Below, piece after piece: positions 1 to 17,624 of a stretch of 64,000 bases of DNA. The notes beneath the pieces are model-generated. The model ran no database searches and had not been told where the DNA came from. It saw nothing but the letters and a program-made list of their open reading frames with translations. The stretch lies in NCBI RefSeq assembly GCF_021917145.1, contig NC_061062.1, positions 2,423,247 to 2,487,246 of the forward strand, given 5' to 3'. The stretch comes from Hypomesus transpacificus. Its lineage: Eukaryota; Chordata; Actinopteri; Osmeriformes; Osmeridae. The position numbers were made by a program, and so were the translations under genes. Each line of letters begins with the position of its first letter. The stretch's first letter is position 1.

Positions 1-5723
<5,723 letters not shown>

Positions 5724-8700
5724 ATGGGACTGTTTGGGAGAACACACGAAAAGCCACCGAAAGACTTGGTAAGATAAAGGTATCTTGTAGTTTGTGGTGG
5801 TGCTATCGTGAGGCATTTGTCTAGCTTAACAAGCTAGCTAGTTAGCTCTACCCAAACTGTTGCTGATGAAGCTAGCCTAGCAAGGTAGCTAGCCATTGGA
5901 TATTAAGATAGGGTTAGATGTCTTCTTTTAAACGTATGTTTTCCAAATTTCAACGAGTGTTTAAAAAGCTTCGGTCAGTCTTCTGTTCATAGAAATATAG
6001 CGTTAGCCCGCCTGTTAACATGTGTCCAACTAACGTTAGCTAGCTAGCTAACATCAGTTGTCTTGAAATGTAAACATTCAACTCGACCCTAGTGGTAGTC
6101 TAAGATCGATTGTTTCCAGTTTGTAACGTTGTCTGGATTGACAATAGCTAGTCATCTTCTTGACGTACTTTTACATATTGCACGTTATTTAAGGATTACG
6201 GGCTGCTTTATTTATAGGCCTCTTTCGCAGTTTACCAGTGCTAAACAATCATGTTTCATTCCAGATAAATGAATGGTCTCTCAAAATCCGAAAGGAGATG
6301 AGAGTGATTGACAGACAGATTCGAGGTGAGAAAAAGACACAACTGTCAGTTTTCCCAAACTATGAGTACATTTTCTGAAATCACCCCTTGGCCTAAATGT
6401 TCAACTATTTAGCAGCGGTGGGCATTTTGGCTGTTATATAAATCATATCATGTTACCCCATGTTGTGTTGCAGACATTCAGAGGGAGGAAGAGAAGGTCA
6501 AAAGATCGATCAAGGATGCTGCTAAAAAAGGCCAGAGAGATGTGTGTGTGATCCTTGCTAAAGAGATGATACAGTCCAAACGTGCCGTCAGCAAGCTTTA
6601 CGCTTCGAAAGCCCAAATGAACTCTGTACTTCTCAGTATGAAGAACCAGCTATGTGAGTATGATAGAAGGAAACGGATCCAATTGCATTAGTTGTTTATG
6701 ATGTTATTGTGTGTTAAGACCAGGAGAGTCTGTTTTATACTTGTAGAACTGCGATTCCCAATTCCCAGCGTTTGTAAAAAAAAAATATATATATTTATAT
6801 ATATTTTGTGAAACTTTCTGGTGTCCGCATACACTGTAAAAACCCCCAAACCTTTTTTCTGAAAATATTTTTTCAACCCTTCAAAACTTTTTTTATTCTT
6901 CCATTTTTTCTTTTTTCACACACAGTGAAAGGAGAACAGTGAAACCTAAAACAACATTGATTAAAGCAGAACAGAGTACAAGTGTATAGTAGAGTCCTCA
7001 TCAATGATGCCCCTAAAAATGTATAAAAAGTATTTGAGCAATGCAAACAGGCCGCAAAATGTGAAAGGTCGGGAATAGTTGTAGAACGTACGTGTTTACG
7101 ATACATCGCTGATAAATTCAAATGTTTTGTTGTTAATAATTTGAAGAGGTCTCATGCTGCGTTTCTTTAGCTGTGTTACGGGTGGCAGGAGCCCTCCAGA
7201 AGAGCACGGAGGTGATGAAAGCCATGCAGAACCTCGTCAAGATCCCCGAGATACAGGCCACCATGAGGGAACTGTCCAAAGAGATGATGAAGGTTAGGAG
7301 CTCATATCGCTTTTTAATCGTGTATTAACGATTAATCAGAAGGTTACCGGATCGATTCCCCGCCGTGTCAAATGATGTTGTGTCCTTGGGCAAGGCACTT
7401 CACCCTACTTGTCTAGGGGGGGGGGAATGTCCCTGTACTTACTGTAAGTCGCTCTGGATAAGAGCGTCTGCGAAATGACTAAATGTAAAATGTAATGTAA
7501 ATGTAACAGCCTCCGGTTAATTCATTGATCTCGCCTAACTCTCTCCCGTAAAATCCATTTGAGGAAATATATGTTCACACCGTTGTTGATTCTTGCCGAC
7601 TGTTTTGTTGCTGTGCTGGTTTGTGTTTGTAGGCCGGCATCATAGAGGAGATGCTGGAGGACACGTTCGAGGGCATGGAGGATGAGGAGGAGATGGAGGA
7701 AGCAGCGGAGGCCGAAGTTGACAAGATCCTCTATGAGATCACAGCCGGTAATAAGAGTCCCTTCGTTTATGAAAGCAGCATGTTATGGCGGTTGATGATG
7801 AAAGTCTGGGGGTCAGAATCAGAGGGGATTTTATTCGCCATGAATGTTTGCACAAACAAGGAATTTACTTTGGCAGGGAGGTGCATACATTAAACATAGA
7901 GGAATATTGAAACTTAAATATGTGGACTAACATATACAAAAGGAGCAAAATCTAGCTAATATTAAGGGGGGGTCTAGCTAATACTAAGGGGAATAAAAAA
8001 TAAGTAGCCCTAATTTACAATCTAACCTAAAAATACAGATAGTGCAAACGATACAATAGTGCAAAATGCAGTGTGCAGGGTGTCATTGTGCAGATTGTGA
8101 TTTAAAGTCAGTGTGAGTCCTTGGCCTTGTTAAAGAGGCCAACAGTCAGATGGCTGAGCGGTTGAGGAATCGGGCTATTAATCAGAAGGTTGCCGGTTCG
8201 ATTCATGGCTGTGAAAAATGACGTTGTGTCCTTGGGCAAGGCACTTCACCCTACTTGCCTCGGGAATGTCCCTGTACTTACCGTTAGTCGCTCTGGATAA
8301 GAGCGTCTGCTAAATGACTAAATGTAAATGTCTGCCGTAATGCAATACTCGTCAAACTAGTATTGCGAGCAAATAATCCCTTGTAAAATAAGAGAAGGTA
8401 AAATGTACTTTAAACACGTTTTAAAACAACATTGTGTGGAGTGAACTGCAGAAGTTTACATTTACATTACATTTACATTTAGTCATTTAGAAGACGCTCT
8501 TATCCAGAGCGACTTACAGTAAGTACAGGGACATTTCCCCCGGAGGCAAGTAGGGTGAAGTGCCTTGCCCAAGGACACAACGTCATTTGGCTCGGCCGGG
8601 AATCGAACTGGCGACCTTCAGATTACTAACCCGATTCCCTCACCGCTCTGCCACCACAAGTTTACTTTCTATTTCACTTTCTGCAAAAAAAGGGAAAGGA

Positions 8701-8873
8701 AACATTGACCCCTGGTGGTTTATCGTGTTGCAGGTGCCCTTGGCAAAGCGCCCAGCAAAGTCACAGACGCCCTGCCTGAAATGGAACCAGCCGGAGCCGC
8801 CGCAGCCTCGGATGAAGAGTCAGAGGAGGACATCGAAGAGATGCAGTCTAGATTAGCAGCCTTGAGGAGTTAG
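5724..8873 (+). CDS. chmp3: Charged multivesicular body protein 3 (VPS24)
   Basis: CHMP3 is an ESCRT-III subunit that co-polymerises with CHMP2 on endosomal and other membranes to drive sorting and scission, and is disassembled by VPS4. Exons 5724-5768, 6265-6325, 6474-6653, 7171-7292, 7633-7747 and 8734-8873 join in phase into 220 residues, against about 222 in mammals. The N-terminus MGLFGRTHEKPPKDL carries the family's Met-Gly start. A basic helical core follows (INEWSLKIRKEMRVIDRQIR onward), then an acidic autoinhibitory segment rich in Glu and Asp from about residue 160. The end EEMQSRLAALRS is a type-1 MIT-interacting motif for VPS4. Identity is clear along the whole length. Intron 4 carries one SINE and intron 5 two. 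It faces away from hspa4l and is followed by reep1 on the same strand, 1.3 kb downstream. Confidence 0.97.
7325..7506 (+). mobile_element. tRNA-derived SINE, head truncated
   Basis: In chmp3 intron 4. It has the B-box-like ATCGATTCCCC, the body segment CCTTGGGCAAGGCACTTCAC, and the tail GTCGCTCTGGATAAGAGCG followed by ATGTAA repeats. The A-box portion is missing. Confidence 0.75.
8145..8330 (+). mobile_element. tRNA-derived SINE, full length
   Basis: In chmp3 intron 5. The head GATGGCTGAGCGGTTGAGG is an A-box and GGTTCGATTC a B-box, as in a Leu/Ser-type tRNA. The body and tail match the other copies in the window, ending in TAAATGTAAATG. This is the best full copy here. Confidence 0.8.
8460..8657 (-). 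mobile_element. tRNA-derived SINE, inverted copy with target-site duplication
   Basis: Reverse-orientation copy of the same SINE in chmp3 intron 5, ending in the complement of the A-box (CCGCTCTGCCACC). AAGTTTAC flanks it on both sides (8452-8459 and 8658-8665), a clear target-site duplication showing insertion by retrotransposition. Confidence 0.82.
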
Positions 8874-10202
8874 GAAGTCCTCTTCTCTCCTCTGTCCTTC
8901 TGTCCGCCCAAGGATGTACAAAGACATTATCGGTGTAGGGTGTACCTGGGGGGTATGCACATCATGCTCTCCCTCTTCCAAATATTATTATTTTGGATAA
9001 AACTCAGACCGAGACAATGCATTGCCATGTTTAGAGCTGAGTTTGATTAAAACAAATGTTTTTCCAGAATGTTGGGACAGTCGGCCTTAACAAGGAACAT
9101 CTTTGTTTTATCCAAAGTTTGGAATGCAGAAAACAAAAATGTGTCTTGCTTTTAATGAGTTAACGATGCGCCCCTTCTGCTCTATCTGTTTGCTGTTTGC
9201 ATCGACTCAGATATCATTTAGGATTTCATGATCTGTGATGTAATTACACTCAAATGTGGTCAACATACTTAATATGAGCAAAGTAATTCTTGAATTCTTT
9301 GTGTCTGCAACACTAGAACTAAAAAGAGATTTATTTTCATCTTTGGAAGTTTGTCTATGTACAGTACATATGTGTCTTTGTTATATGTTGTCTGTCTCAC
9401 ATACAAAAGTGTGTTTGTCAAGAGTAATGCATGCACCTCTAACGTTTTTACATTGAAATTCCGCCTATTAAAGTGTTTTGTCCTAAAAATGTCTTCTGGA
9501 CATATTTAGAAGGGGATGGTTCAATCAAAATATTTGCTATACTTATGTCAGACTTTATGTAAGGTTTCTTTGTGTGTATACATTGTTTTGTATGTCGGTT
9601 GGAAATTATGAAAATAAACTTTTGAGGATGGATAGCTTTGTTCCTTAGCCCCTTTTGTCTTCAAGTGACTGTTGGATGATTAGAATGCGATCAGCAGGAT
9701 GGAATTGAAACGGATCACTTTACAATCATTGTTCCATTTTGGGGATGGGACATCATGTGAAAACCTTGAAGACTAATAGAAGAATGAAGCAGTTAGATCA
9801 TTCTCCTGGGGTTTTTTCAAAAGGGTATTAGCTTTCCGTAAGCCAAAATCCTCCCTCAGAAGGCTTTGTAAAATGTAATTTAAATCTACCTCATTCCAAT
9901 TTCTTTTATGCCTATGTAGGTTACCAGAGCTGCACGCGGCGCTGAAGGTTGACCGGGTGACACGTTTTATTTAATTTAGATGATATGTTTTCGTTTATTT
10001 AATTAATGTTCTGATAGTGATACTAATACTACAAAAATATATAGGCCTATGTTAGTAGCCTGACAAAAAAACGGTTCCATATCACGTTCGTGTCTGCGCC
10101 AAGACCCTTGACGCTGGGCTCACCAACGCGCCTGTCAAATAGCAACTGCTTTAAAACAGAAACTCCTCCCTACACAGCGCGTTCCGTCGCTTTCCCAGCG
10201 CA
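8874..10202. other. chmp3 3' UTR and chmp3-reep1 intergenic region
   Basis: About 0.75 kb of AT-rich chmp3 3' UTR is followed by roughly 560 bp leading to the reep1 start. The stretch just before reep1 is presumably its promoter and 5' UTR; I see no specific element I would name. Confidence 0.6.
9613..9618 (+). terminator. Polyadenylation signal of chmp3
   Basis: AATAAA about 740 nt after the chmp3 stop codon, followed by a T/G-rich stretch. It gives a plausible 3' UTR end near 9640. Confidence 0.6.
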
Positions 10203-13200
10203 ATGGTCTCGTGGATTATCTCCAGACTTGTGGTGTAAGTTGTTTTTAATAGCATATTGTTCTCCTTTTGGAAACCTCTATTTTTAGCCTTTTAATATTA
10301 TAACGCATGTCGTTGTCTAGATTGGCACTCAGTAACAAGGTGCATGTCATCTATAGCCGTTCTTCATTCTGTAGCTGTTCATAGCACACCTCTTATTTCT
10401 AAGCGGAATCAGCCACCGTGACTTGGTGGTTTGAGATATCTGTCTGCTCGTAAAACTGGAACGTTGTTTTTTGACTGAGAGGGTGTTTTGTCATTTCAGT
10501 TGTAATAATTTGAATACGTTGTCTTTCTGAGGTGCTGAATCCATTATCATATTATAGCCTGTTTTTGTTTCAATTCTAGACAAAGAAATGTAATGACTGT
10601 CTTAAAAAAAATGCATAGGCTATATGAATTATTAACAGTCTGTCTGTCTACCAATAGGCCTGCATGTGGACATGTATATATAACACAAAATGACCGAATA
10701 AAATGTCACGTAGCCCAGATTTGAGCGCCTGAGAGTGCGGCTATTTTGTGTTACTTGATGTCCTGTATTTAGAAAACAAAGGGATGGGTCAGTCTACTCA
10801 GGTTACAATCCAAGTTTTGCACACAATTCTAGACTTGACTGGGCACATGTTAAATAAATCTTGCTCAGTAATCACTTTGGAACCATGTCCATGAAAATCC
10901 CGTTGCTAATTCGACTATAGTCGAAATTATAATTTCTTATAGAAAAATAATCAACACAGCCAATGCTTTTTGGGTTTTGGTGTGGCTAAATCTCAAAATA
11001 GCAAATCAATTTAATTTAGATTACATTATCATATTACCAACCCGTCTGGTAGGCTAGACCTAAGCTCTAAAGCTGTCTTGGTATTCAAGACTACAACCCC
11101 TACTCAACACGACATTCGATTAATGTAATGTTCTGAACATTCAGGAGATAGGCCTGTAAATAAGATACCAGTGCGTAACTAATTTATTTTGGTGACCTTT
11201 TATAAACACAAACTCTGATAGCGCTTCAAGGCGGTGCAGGCATATGTAGGTCAGTAATTTGATCAGGTCACACAAACAGCTGTTGCCTGACTGTTGCATT
11301 TCAAGGAGGTCTTGTCCGAAAGTTTTACTGTCAGCATAGGTGTATGGAGAGGACTAAAGCTAGATTAATTTATTGGTTTAAAAAAAAAAAAAAAAAAAGT
11401 TAAAAATAGTTTACAATGTAATGGTATTTAAAGTGGGGTATTACGAGGTGAAATGCACCTTGTAGCACAATATCAGTGGATTGGTGCTACTGAGTGTATG
11501 ATGGCACACCTACATTTCACTTGGAGGATTTTGCACTTGAGGCAGGGCTTGTGACATGTACTGTTTCCTGTAGGCTGATCTTTGGCACACTGTACCCTGC
11601 ATACTCATCATACAAAGCAGTAAAGTCAAAAGATGTGAAAGAATATGTAAGTATTAATAGTTTAAGTGATTATCTTTCTTATTTTTTATATCGCTGATTA
11701 TATCATCCATAATTAACTTTACTTTAGAAACAAAAAGTATTTAAATTTCGGTTTACCTTTACATGTATTCCTTCATAAAGGTGAAATGGATGATGTACTG
11801 GATAATATTTGCTCTATTCACTACTGTGGAGGCGATCACAGATACCTTTATTTGTTGGTAAGAAAATATCTTCTGTTTCATGACAGTTCATGTGTTACAA
11901 CATAGACAATGTTTTTCAAGTGGTAATGACTCCACTTTCCTCTGCTCCACCAAAGGATTCCCTTCTATTACGAGTTGAAGATTGCTTTTGTGGTGTGGCT
12001 GCTCTCTCCCTACACCAAGGGGTCAAGCTTCCTGTACAGGAAGTTTGTTCATCCCACACTTTCCTCTAAAGAGAAGGTGAGACCGCTCTGTCAATCCTGT
12101 TTTCATTGTCCTATTGTAGTCTGATGAGATAGTCTGACAAGATAACTGAAAGTCACAACATAATTGTTTTGTCACTTTCCTGTGTGTAACAAATTACAAC
12201 ATAAAAAAAATATACATCTCATAATTTTCCAATTGTTAGATAAATAAGTATAATGATAAAGGAAATGAAATTTCCTTTAGGAAATGTATTGTTAATTAAA
12301 GTGAGAATAGAGTGAGGGACCTACACACAGTATAGAGGTTGGAGGTTAACATAATTAACATATCTGTGGTTCAAAATATAATTTGATTTTTTACTTTTTG
12401 AAGACTTATCCCGTAGCCTTATGAACCAAGCAAAATTAATATTTATGGGTTTTTTTCTGCTTGGGCCAGGACATTGATGACTATCTTTGCCAAGCCAAGG
12501 ACAAAGGTTATGACACCATGGTGCATTTTGGGAGGAAAGGACTCAACGTGGCAGCCACAGCTGCAGTCATGGCTGCCACCAAGGTACTGCTGACTCAGAA
12601 TACTTGATTTGTGTTGACGTAGTGAGGTTGTGATCCTCATTTTAAAAAGGTAATGTGATCGTTACTGGAATAATGATGTATTATGTATGATCATAGAACT
12701 GTACCATAACTGTAACATAAAGGCTTTTAGAAAAGGAAGGGATGCAAAGAATGAGCTGTTTGGTTTGCTGTGGCAATACTGTGTACGTGTGTTGTGTTTC
12801 GCTCATAGGGTCAAGGGGTGCTGTCCGACAGACTACGTAGCTTCAGTATGCAGGATTTGTCCTCCTACCAGTCAGAACCCGACAGCCCTGTGTCTGTCAC
12901 CACACAGTCTGCAACAGGACAGCACAGGACCAGACCCATGATGCGCAGCAAGTCAGAGAGTGCAGGCGGCACTAAGGGTGAGAAAAAAACGAGCAAGTTC
13001 AGCACTGTGATGGTCACAGCAACAATCAGAGATGAGGGAACTGGTTAGTTCATCACAGGTGATTGTGTCAGTGTAAGGGTAGAGTTTAAAGAGGTCGAAA
13101 ATAGCAACAGTTTTGACTTATACTTATGTTTCCATGGGGATTAAAAAGACAGTGCCGTACTGCAGAAAACGTGTCTGTTTCCTCCACGCAACAAACAGTA

Positions 13201-15168
13201 TCACACGTGTTACGTACATCGTGTTTCCTGTTTAAGCCCCTGATATTGTTCTGCACCCTCACTTTCCATGTCCCCTTTAACTCAGATGTCCCTTCCTGTT
13301 TGTGACACTGTCTAGCTGTGGGTCAGGTCCCAAGCTGCCAGCCAGACACAGCCTTTTGTCTGTTGTTCATATCTTTGACCAGAGGCTTGCATTCCATGCT
13401 ATCTTATCTGCTACATAGAAACACATGGCTCAGATTTAAATAATTATTTTAGACTGTTTGCATCATGCTCTCTGTGTTAACATGTACTAATATAAGACTT
13501 TCACATTTATGCCTTAGCCGCTAAGGCTATCATTAACCGTTTATAGAAATGAAGCTGTTGAAAAAGGAACAAAACAACTGCTTTCTGGCCTAAATTGTAA
13601 ATGAAGTGATATACTTCTTTTTTTTTCTTTTTACAATACTGAGTCCAGACTTAAGAGAGGCATTTGGAACTGTTATAGGGTTTCTCTTTTGATTGCCTGG
13701 GAATGGTTATATGGGAAGGAAATCCAGTTCACTGAGCATAATTCAACAGAGACTGAGAAGGCCTATACAGAAGGGGTCCTAGTGGGACTGTGCTGCTTGT
13801 TGACAGTCGTTTAAGTCATCTTGTATTATTTTCTTTTTCCAGTACGGTGGTCCCTGCACTCTCATACCACAGGAATTACATGAATTACAGCACCTCAGAA
13901 TATTGCTGTCAGATGTGAATCTGCCTCTTTCAGTATAGTGATGGCAGAATGACAGTATGTTTGCAAGTTTGTTTGCTTATTTTCACCACCGTCCATTCTC
14001 ACGGTGCAGGGGAGGACTTTGACATGTCTGAATATGAGGTGTTAAGTTTGGACCAGTGTGAAGCCAAGGAGCCGCTGCCCTCTGAATCCCTGACTGAACC
14101 CACAGCCCCTACGCCCTCTCTGACCCCTACGCCCTCTCTGACCCCTATGCCCTCTCCACCTGCCACTCCCACCCCACCCTCCCAACCCTCCCCACCTAAC
14201 TCGCCCCTCTTGTCCGCCCCACACTTCACCCTCTCCACACCTACCCCACTCTCCCGCCCGGCCCCACCCTCTCCACCGAACCCACCCTCCCACCCCGCCC
14301 CACCCTCCCCACCTAACCCGCCCCTCTTGTCCGCCCCACACTCCACCCTCTCCACACCTACCCCACTCTCCCCCTCTGACCCACCCTCTCCACCTAACCC
14401 ACCCTCCCACCCCGCCCCGCCCTCTCCACCTAACCCACCCTCCCGCCCCGCCCAGCCCTCTCCGCCCCCGGCAGCACCAGGCCTGACGGAGACGGGCAGG
14501 GAGAGAGGCCCAAGCTCCCCACAGCTCAGGCTGATTAAGAGAAAGGCTCCTGAGGTACTGCTTCCATCCAGCTCCTCAGCTGGGGCATGACGCCACCTGC
14601 CTCTGGAGTGCCGTGACTAACATACTGAGTCACTAAACCTCACTGGCACACATCTAACTGAATCCTCGTAAAATGGCTCTGTAGAGCTAGAGTGAAGCTG
14701 GACCAGTTGGATTTTGTAGCATCTAACGTGTGTGTGTGAAGTATTATTGTAATAAATTGTGATTTTTGTTTTGGACTTTTTTTTTCAAAGGCTGTATGTG
14801 TGTGTGACTATGTACTTCCAATGAGACATGATGAGTGAAAACAGGAAGTTGAATATGATATTGATACATGGGAGACAGACGTTGTACATTAGGGTTTCGT
14901 TGCTTACATGACCTGACCTGACTAGATTACAGTATACATTACTGTTAATGGGGCCATTTCAGGATTGCATCCTTTCCATGTATCATGTCATATTTTCTAA
15001 ATTGAGTTTCTAAAATTGGCATAATGCTTGCTGCTTCCATATCAGTGATGGTTGACTGAACTATTTTTCTCTTTCTGCTTCTTTCTCTCCATCTAGCCTC
15101 CCCCTAGAGTCCTGAGACCACTCACAAGATCCAGGAGTGCCCTTTCCTCAAACAGTGAAGCCATGTAA
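10203..15168 (+). CDS. reep1: Receptor expression-enhancing protein 1, with extended proline-rich C-terminus
   Basis: REEP1 is a hairpin membrane protein of the TB2/DP1/HVA22 family that shapes tubular ER and links it to microtubules; human mutations cause spastic paraplegia. Exons 10203-10234, 11574-11646, 11781-11857, 11956-12076, 12470-12583, 12809-12977, 14010-14554 and 15097-15168 join in phase into 400 residues. [31 protein letters not shown] and the membrane segment [20 protein letters not shown] match REEP1/2; [16 protein letters not shown] and [10 protein letters not shown] follow. Canonical human REEP1 is about 201 residues, so this form is roughly twice as long, mostly because exon 7 adds a Pro/Ser/Thr-rich stretch containing an in-frame 117-bp duplication. 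The last exon encodes [20 protein letters not shown] plus EAM. Reading past the exon 7 donor gives an alternative end at 14590. The paralogue choice is supported by chmp3 and mrpl35 as neighbours. Confidence 0.92.
14150..14465 (+). repeat. In-frame proline-rich tandem repeat inside reep1 exon 7
   Basis: C-rich coding DNA with two copies of a 117-bp (39-codon) unit; the segment beginning CCTAAC and continuing CGCCCCTCTTGTCC occurs at 14195 and again at 14312. Shorter [12 protein letters not shown]-type units surround it. The reading frame stays open throughout. Confidence 0.8.
14751..14756 (+). terminator. Candidate intronic polyadenylation signal in reep1
   Basis: AATAAA lies 160 nt after the stop codon reached when exon 7 is read past its donor (TGA at 14588-14590), followed by a T-rich stretch. 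It would produce a shorter reep1 mRNA with a different C-terminus. Confidence 0.45.
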
Positions 15169-17624
15169 ACATACACCAAGACTGCTTTGTCTGCCTTAGC
15201 TGCGAGGTAAAAAGGAAGATGAAAACAGAAAATATGGCCAAAGCTAAAAGTATAAAGCAGCCTTGTATTAGCATAAGGTTTAACCAAAGCAACGTTCTAC
15301 TTTTTTTTCCATGTGCTGTATGGCCTTTGGTACATTGTGTTAAGAAGTGGGGTCACCAGGGCAACACGGATAGCATGGGTCATACTGGATAGACATTTGG
15401 AATTGATTTGACTTTTTCTTTGTCGATGACAGATTTTTTTTTTGTATGTATGTACAGTTTTATTTGTCATTTTGATTAGTTGTTTTTATATAATGCTTGA
15501 GGAGACAAGTGCATGGCCTGGCTCCAAGTCTGCTGGTGTGTTATACTGTAAACAACAGAATGTACTGTCACCGAATTATCCTCAAGGACCCTGTTTGAGA
15601 TGTCAAATGAGGACTGACACTGGGGCAGAAATGGAGCGGCCGGCGAGAGGACTTTAACCAAGCATGCGTCTGTGCTTTTTGCACTAACTCTCTGAGTTTA
15701 GGGAGAGCTTTCAACTAGCCAATCAGATCTGCACTGTCAGTTCAGCCACACAAGGTTTCATGGGAAGGCTCAGTCAGGTCTTAGTAGCTCCTGCAAGGTG
15801 GCATTTATCTGAAGAGGAAAGGCAATGCTTCCCCTGTGCTAATTAGTAATTGGCACTAAACAAAAAAAAAAAAATTATTGGAAAAAAACATGCAATGTTT
15901 TACTTCTCCTTACCTCTGCATATAAAGCCTTAACACTTGATCAGATCATCATTCGGCAGATGATGTCACTGCTCTACTTGTGAATTTTCTTTAGAAAAAA
16001 AACAAAGTCCAGTAGTGAGGACTAAAAGATTTCCTTTGGCATCACTAACTGCAGCGTATTACTCAGTGTAATCTGTGACAATCTACTGTCCAATCTAGAT
16101 TTAACAGCTGTGTAAGAGTAGCATTGAGAACACTGACAGACTCGTTTCTGTAGAGTTTCTTTCAGGTTTATTATTGATGAAGAGAGTCTGATGACACTTC
16201 AATACTCGGTTGTTCACTGAGCGATTCAAAAGTAAATGTTCTGATGCTTCTTGGTGTCCTTCATAGTCAGATACTTTGCAGTTCATAGTGGACAGGTTTT
16301 AATTATCTTGTAATAGATGGATTTATTATTGGGAATGTGTTTTGCCAATAATTACGGGCTTGACTTGTCGTAATCAAAGATCTCTTCACTGTAGTTAAGG
16401 CACTTCACTGTCTTGTCACTGAGCCTAAATGTTCTAGTTGTCACTGTGTCTGATATTGAAGGTTGGGATTTGGGCAGCAATTATTTTCTCTAACTGTATC
16501 AAGACAGTGTTTCAAAAGTCAAATGAACGCTACTCAGGTACAATTCTTCTGTTTACACATCAACTTCACTTTATCTTATAGCAAACTATAGGCATACACT
16601 TTGTGTTGCACATGAATATCCTTTCATTGGCGAAATGAACATTGTGGGTAAAATACGATCATAATGCATTAGTGTAGTATCAGTGTTTATTGTTAAGATG
16701 TTGGAATGTGAAATATTTCTTTTAAATGAGTGAAATTAAGAAATGATCCTTACTACAGTATGTTGCAATGTAGATGATTAGTTTATCTTTTTGTACACAT
16801 TTACAGAATTCATCAGTGCATGATGTTTGATATTAGTTGGTATGACAATGGTTTATTATGTGCATTGAGTAAATTTGTGCAGGTCCATTCTATGCCTCAT
16901 CTAATGCCTTGTTGACAGACATTGATTTTAAAGTGTTTTAAAATGTTTCTTAATTTCATCATATTGTGTGATTTGAGGCCAGTTAAAACACTTGTGACAA
17001 AATGTGAACATGCTTAAGAAGCTGTATGTTAAACTGTAACACAGGACACAGCTGCATGATCCCCTGAACTAAATATTGATCTCTGAGATGGCCTTTGAAT
17101 GACTAAATAGTATCTTGTTCTGGCAGGCCAGAATCAGATCATCCTGTAAACTAACACCAACATGTGAGTTAGAGAATACAAATGTAAATGAATCATGGAT
17201 TAAAAAAACAAAACAATTTATGGTTAGTTCTATTATCATCACATTCAGTCAAGTGTGTTGGTGAGTTGACAACAGCCATTAAAAATGAAACCATGCGAAG
17301 CCTGGGCTCCTGTTTTGTTTCCTATGACATGTTTCAGTTATTTCCAATGACTCACATTTTCACAATTATAAATATCGGAGACCTTGATAATTTATTAAGT
17401 AATTACACACATGGCAATATATCACTTGATTTAACGTTTTGCTTTAATTTGCATAACCTGAAAGTGTAACTATGCAATTTGTCATTACTATTGTTTTTAT
17501 TGTAGCGACAAACATGGCAAAAACTCAAGAGTAGTCAAAAAAAATACTACTATCAAATGTATAGATGCCATTACAGTTGAAACTATTGCAAAATGAAGTG
17601 GCTTTCCTCTTGAACTCCACCTAC
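15169..17624. other. reep1 3' UTR and convergent intergenic region
   Basis: About 2.5 kb of AT-rich DNA without a convincing gene between the convergent reep1 and mrpl35. It probably holds a long reep1 3' UTR; an ATTAAA at 17199-17204 is a possible end. No mobile element recognised. Confidence 0.6.
17496..17501 (-). terminator. Polyadenylation signal of mrpl35
   Basis: TTTATT on the plus strand is AATAAA for the minus-strand mrpl35 transcript, about 125 nt after its stop codon. Confidence 0.5.

Noticed and set aside
8145-8330. tRNA gene suggested by A- and B-box
   Set aside because: The sequence lacks a consistent cloverleaf and continues into the SINE body and tail shared by other copies.
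12809-13045. reep1 exon 6 read through to a stop near 13045
   Set aside because: A good GTGAGA donor at 12978 joins in phase to exon 7; the read-through product has no family resemblance, though it could be a minor isoform.
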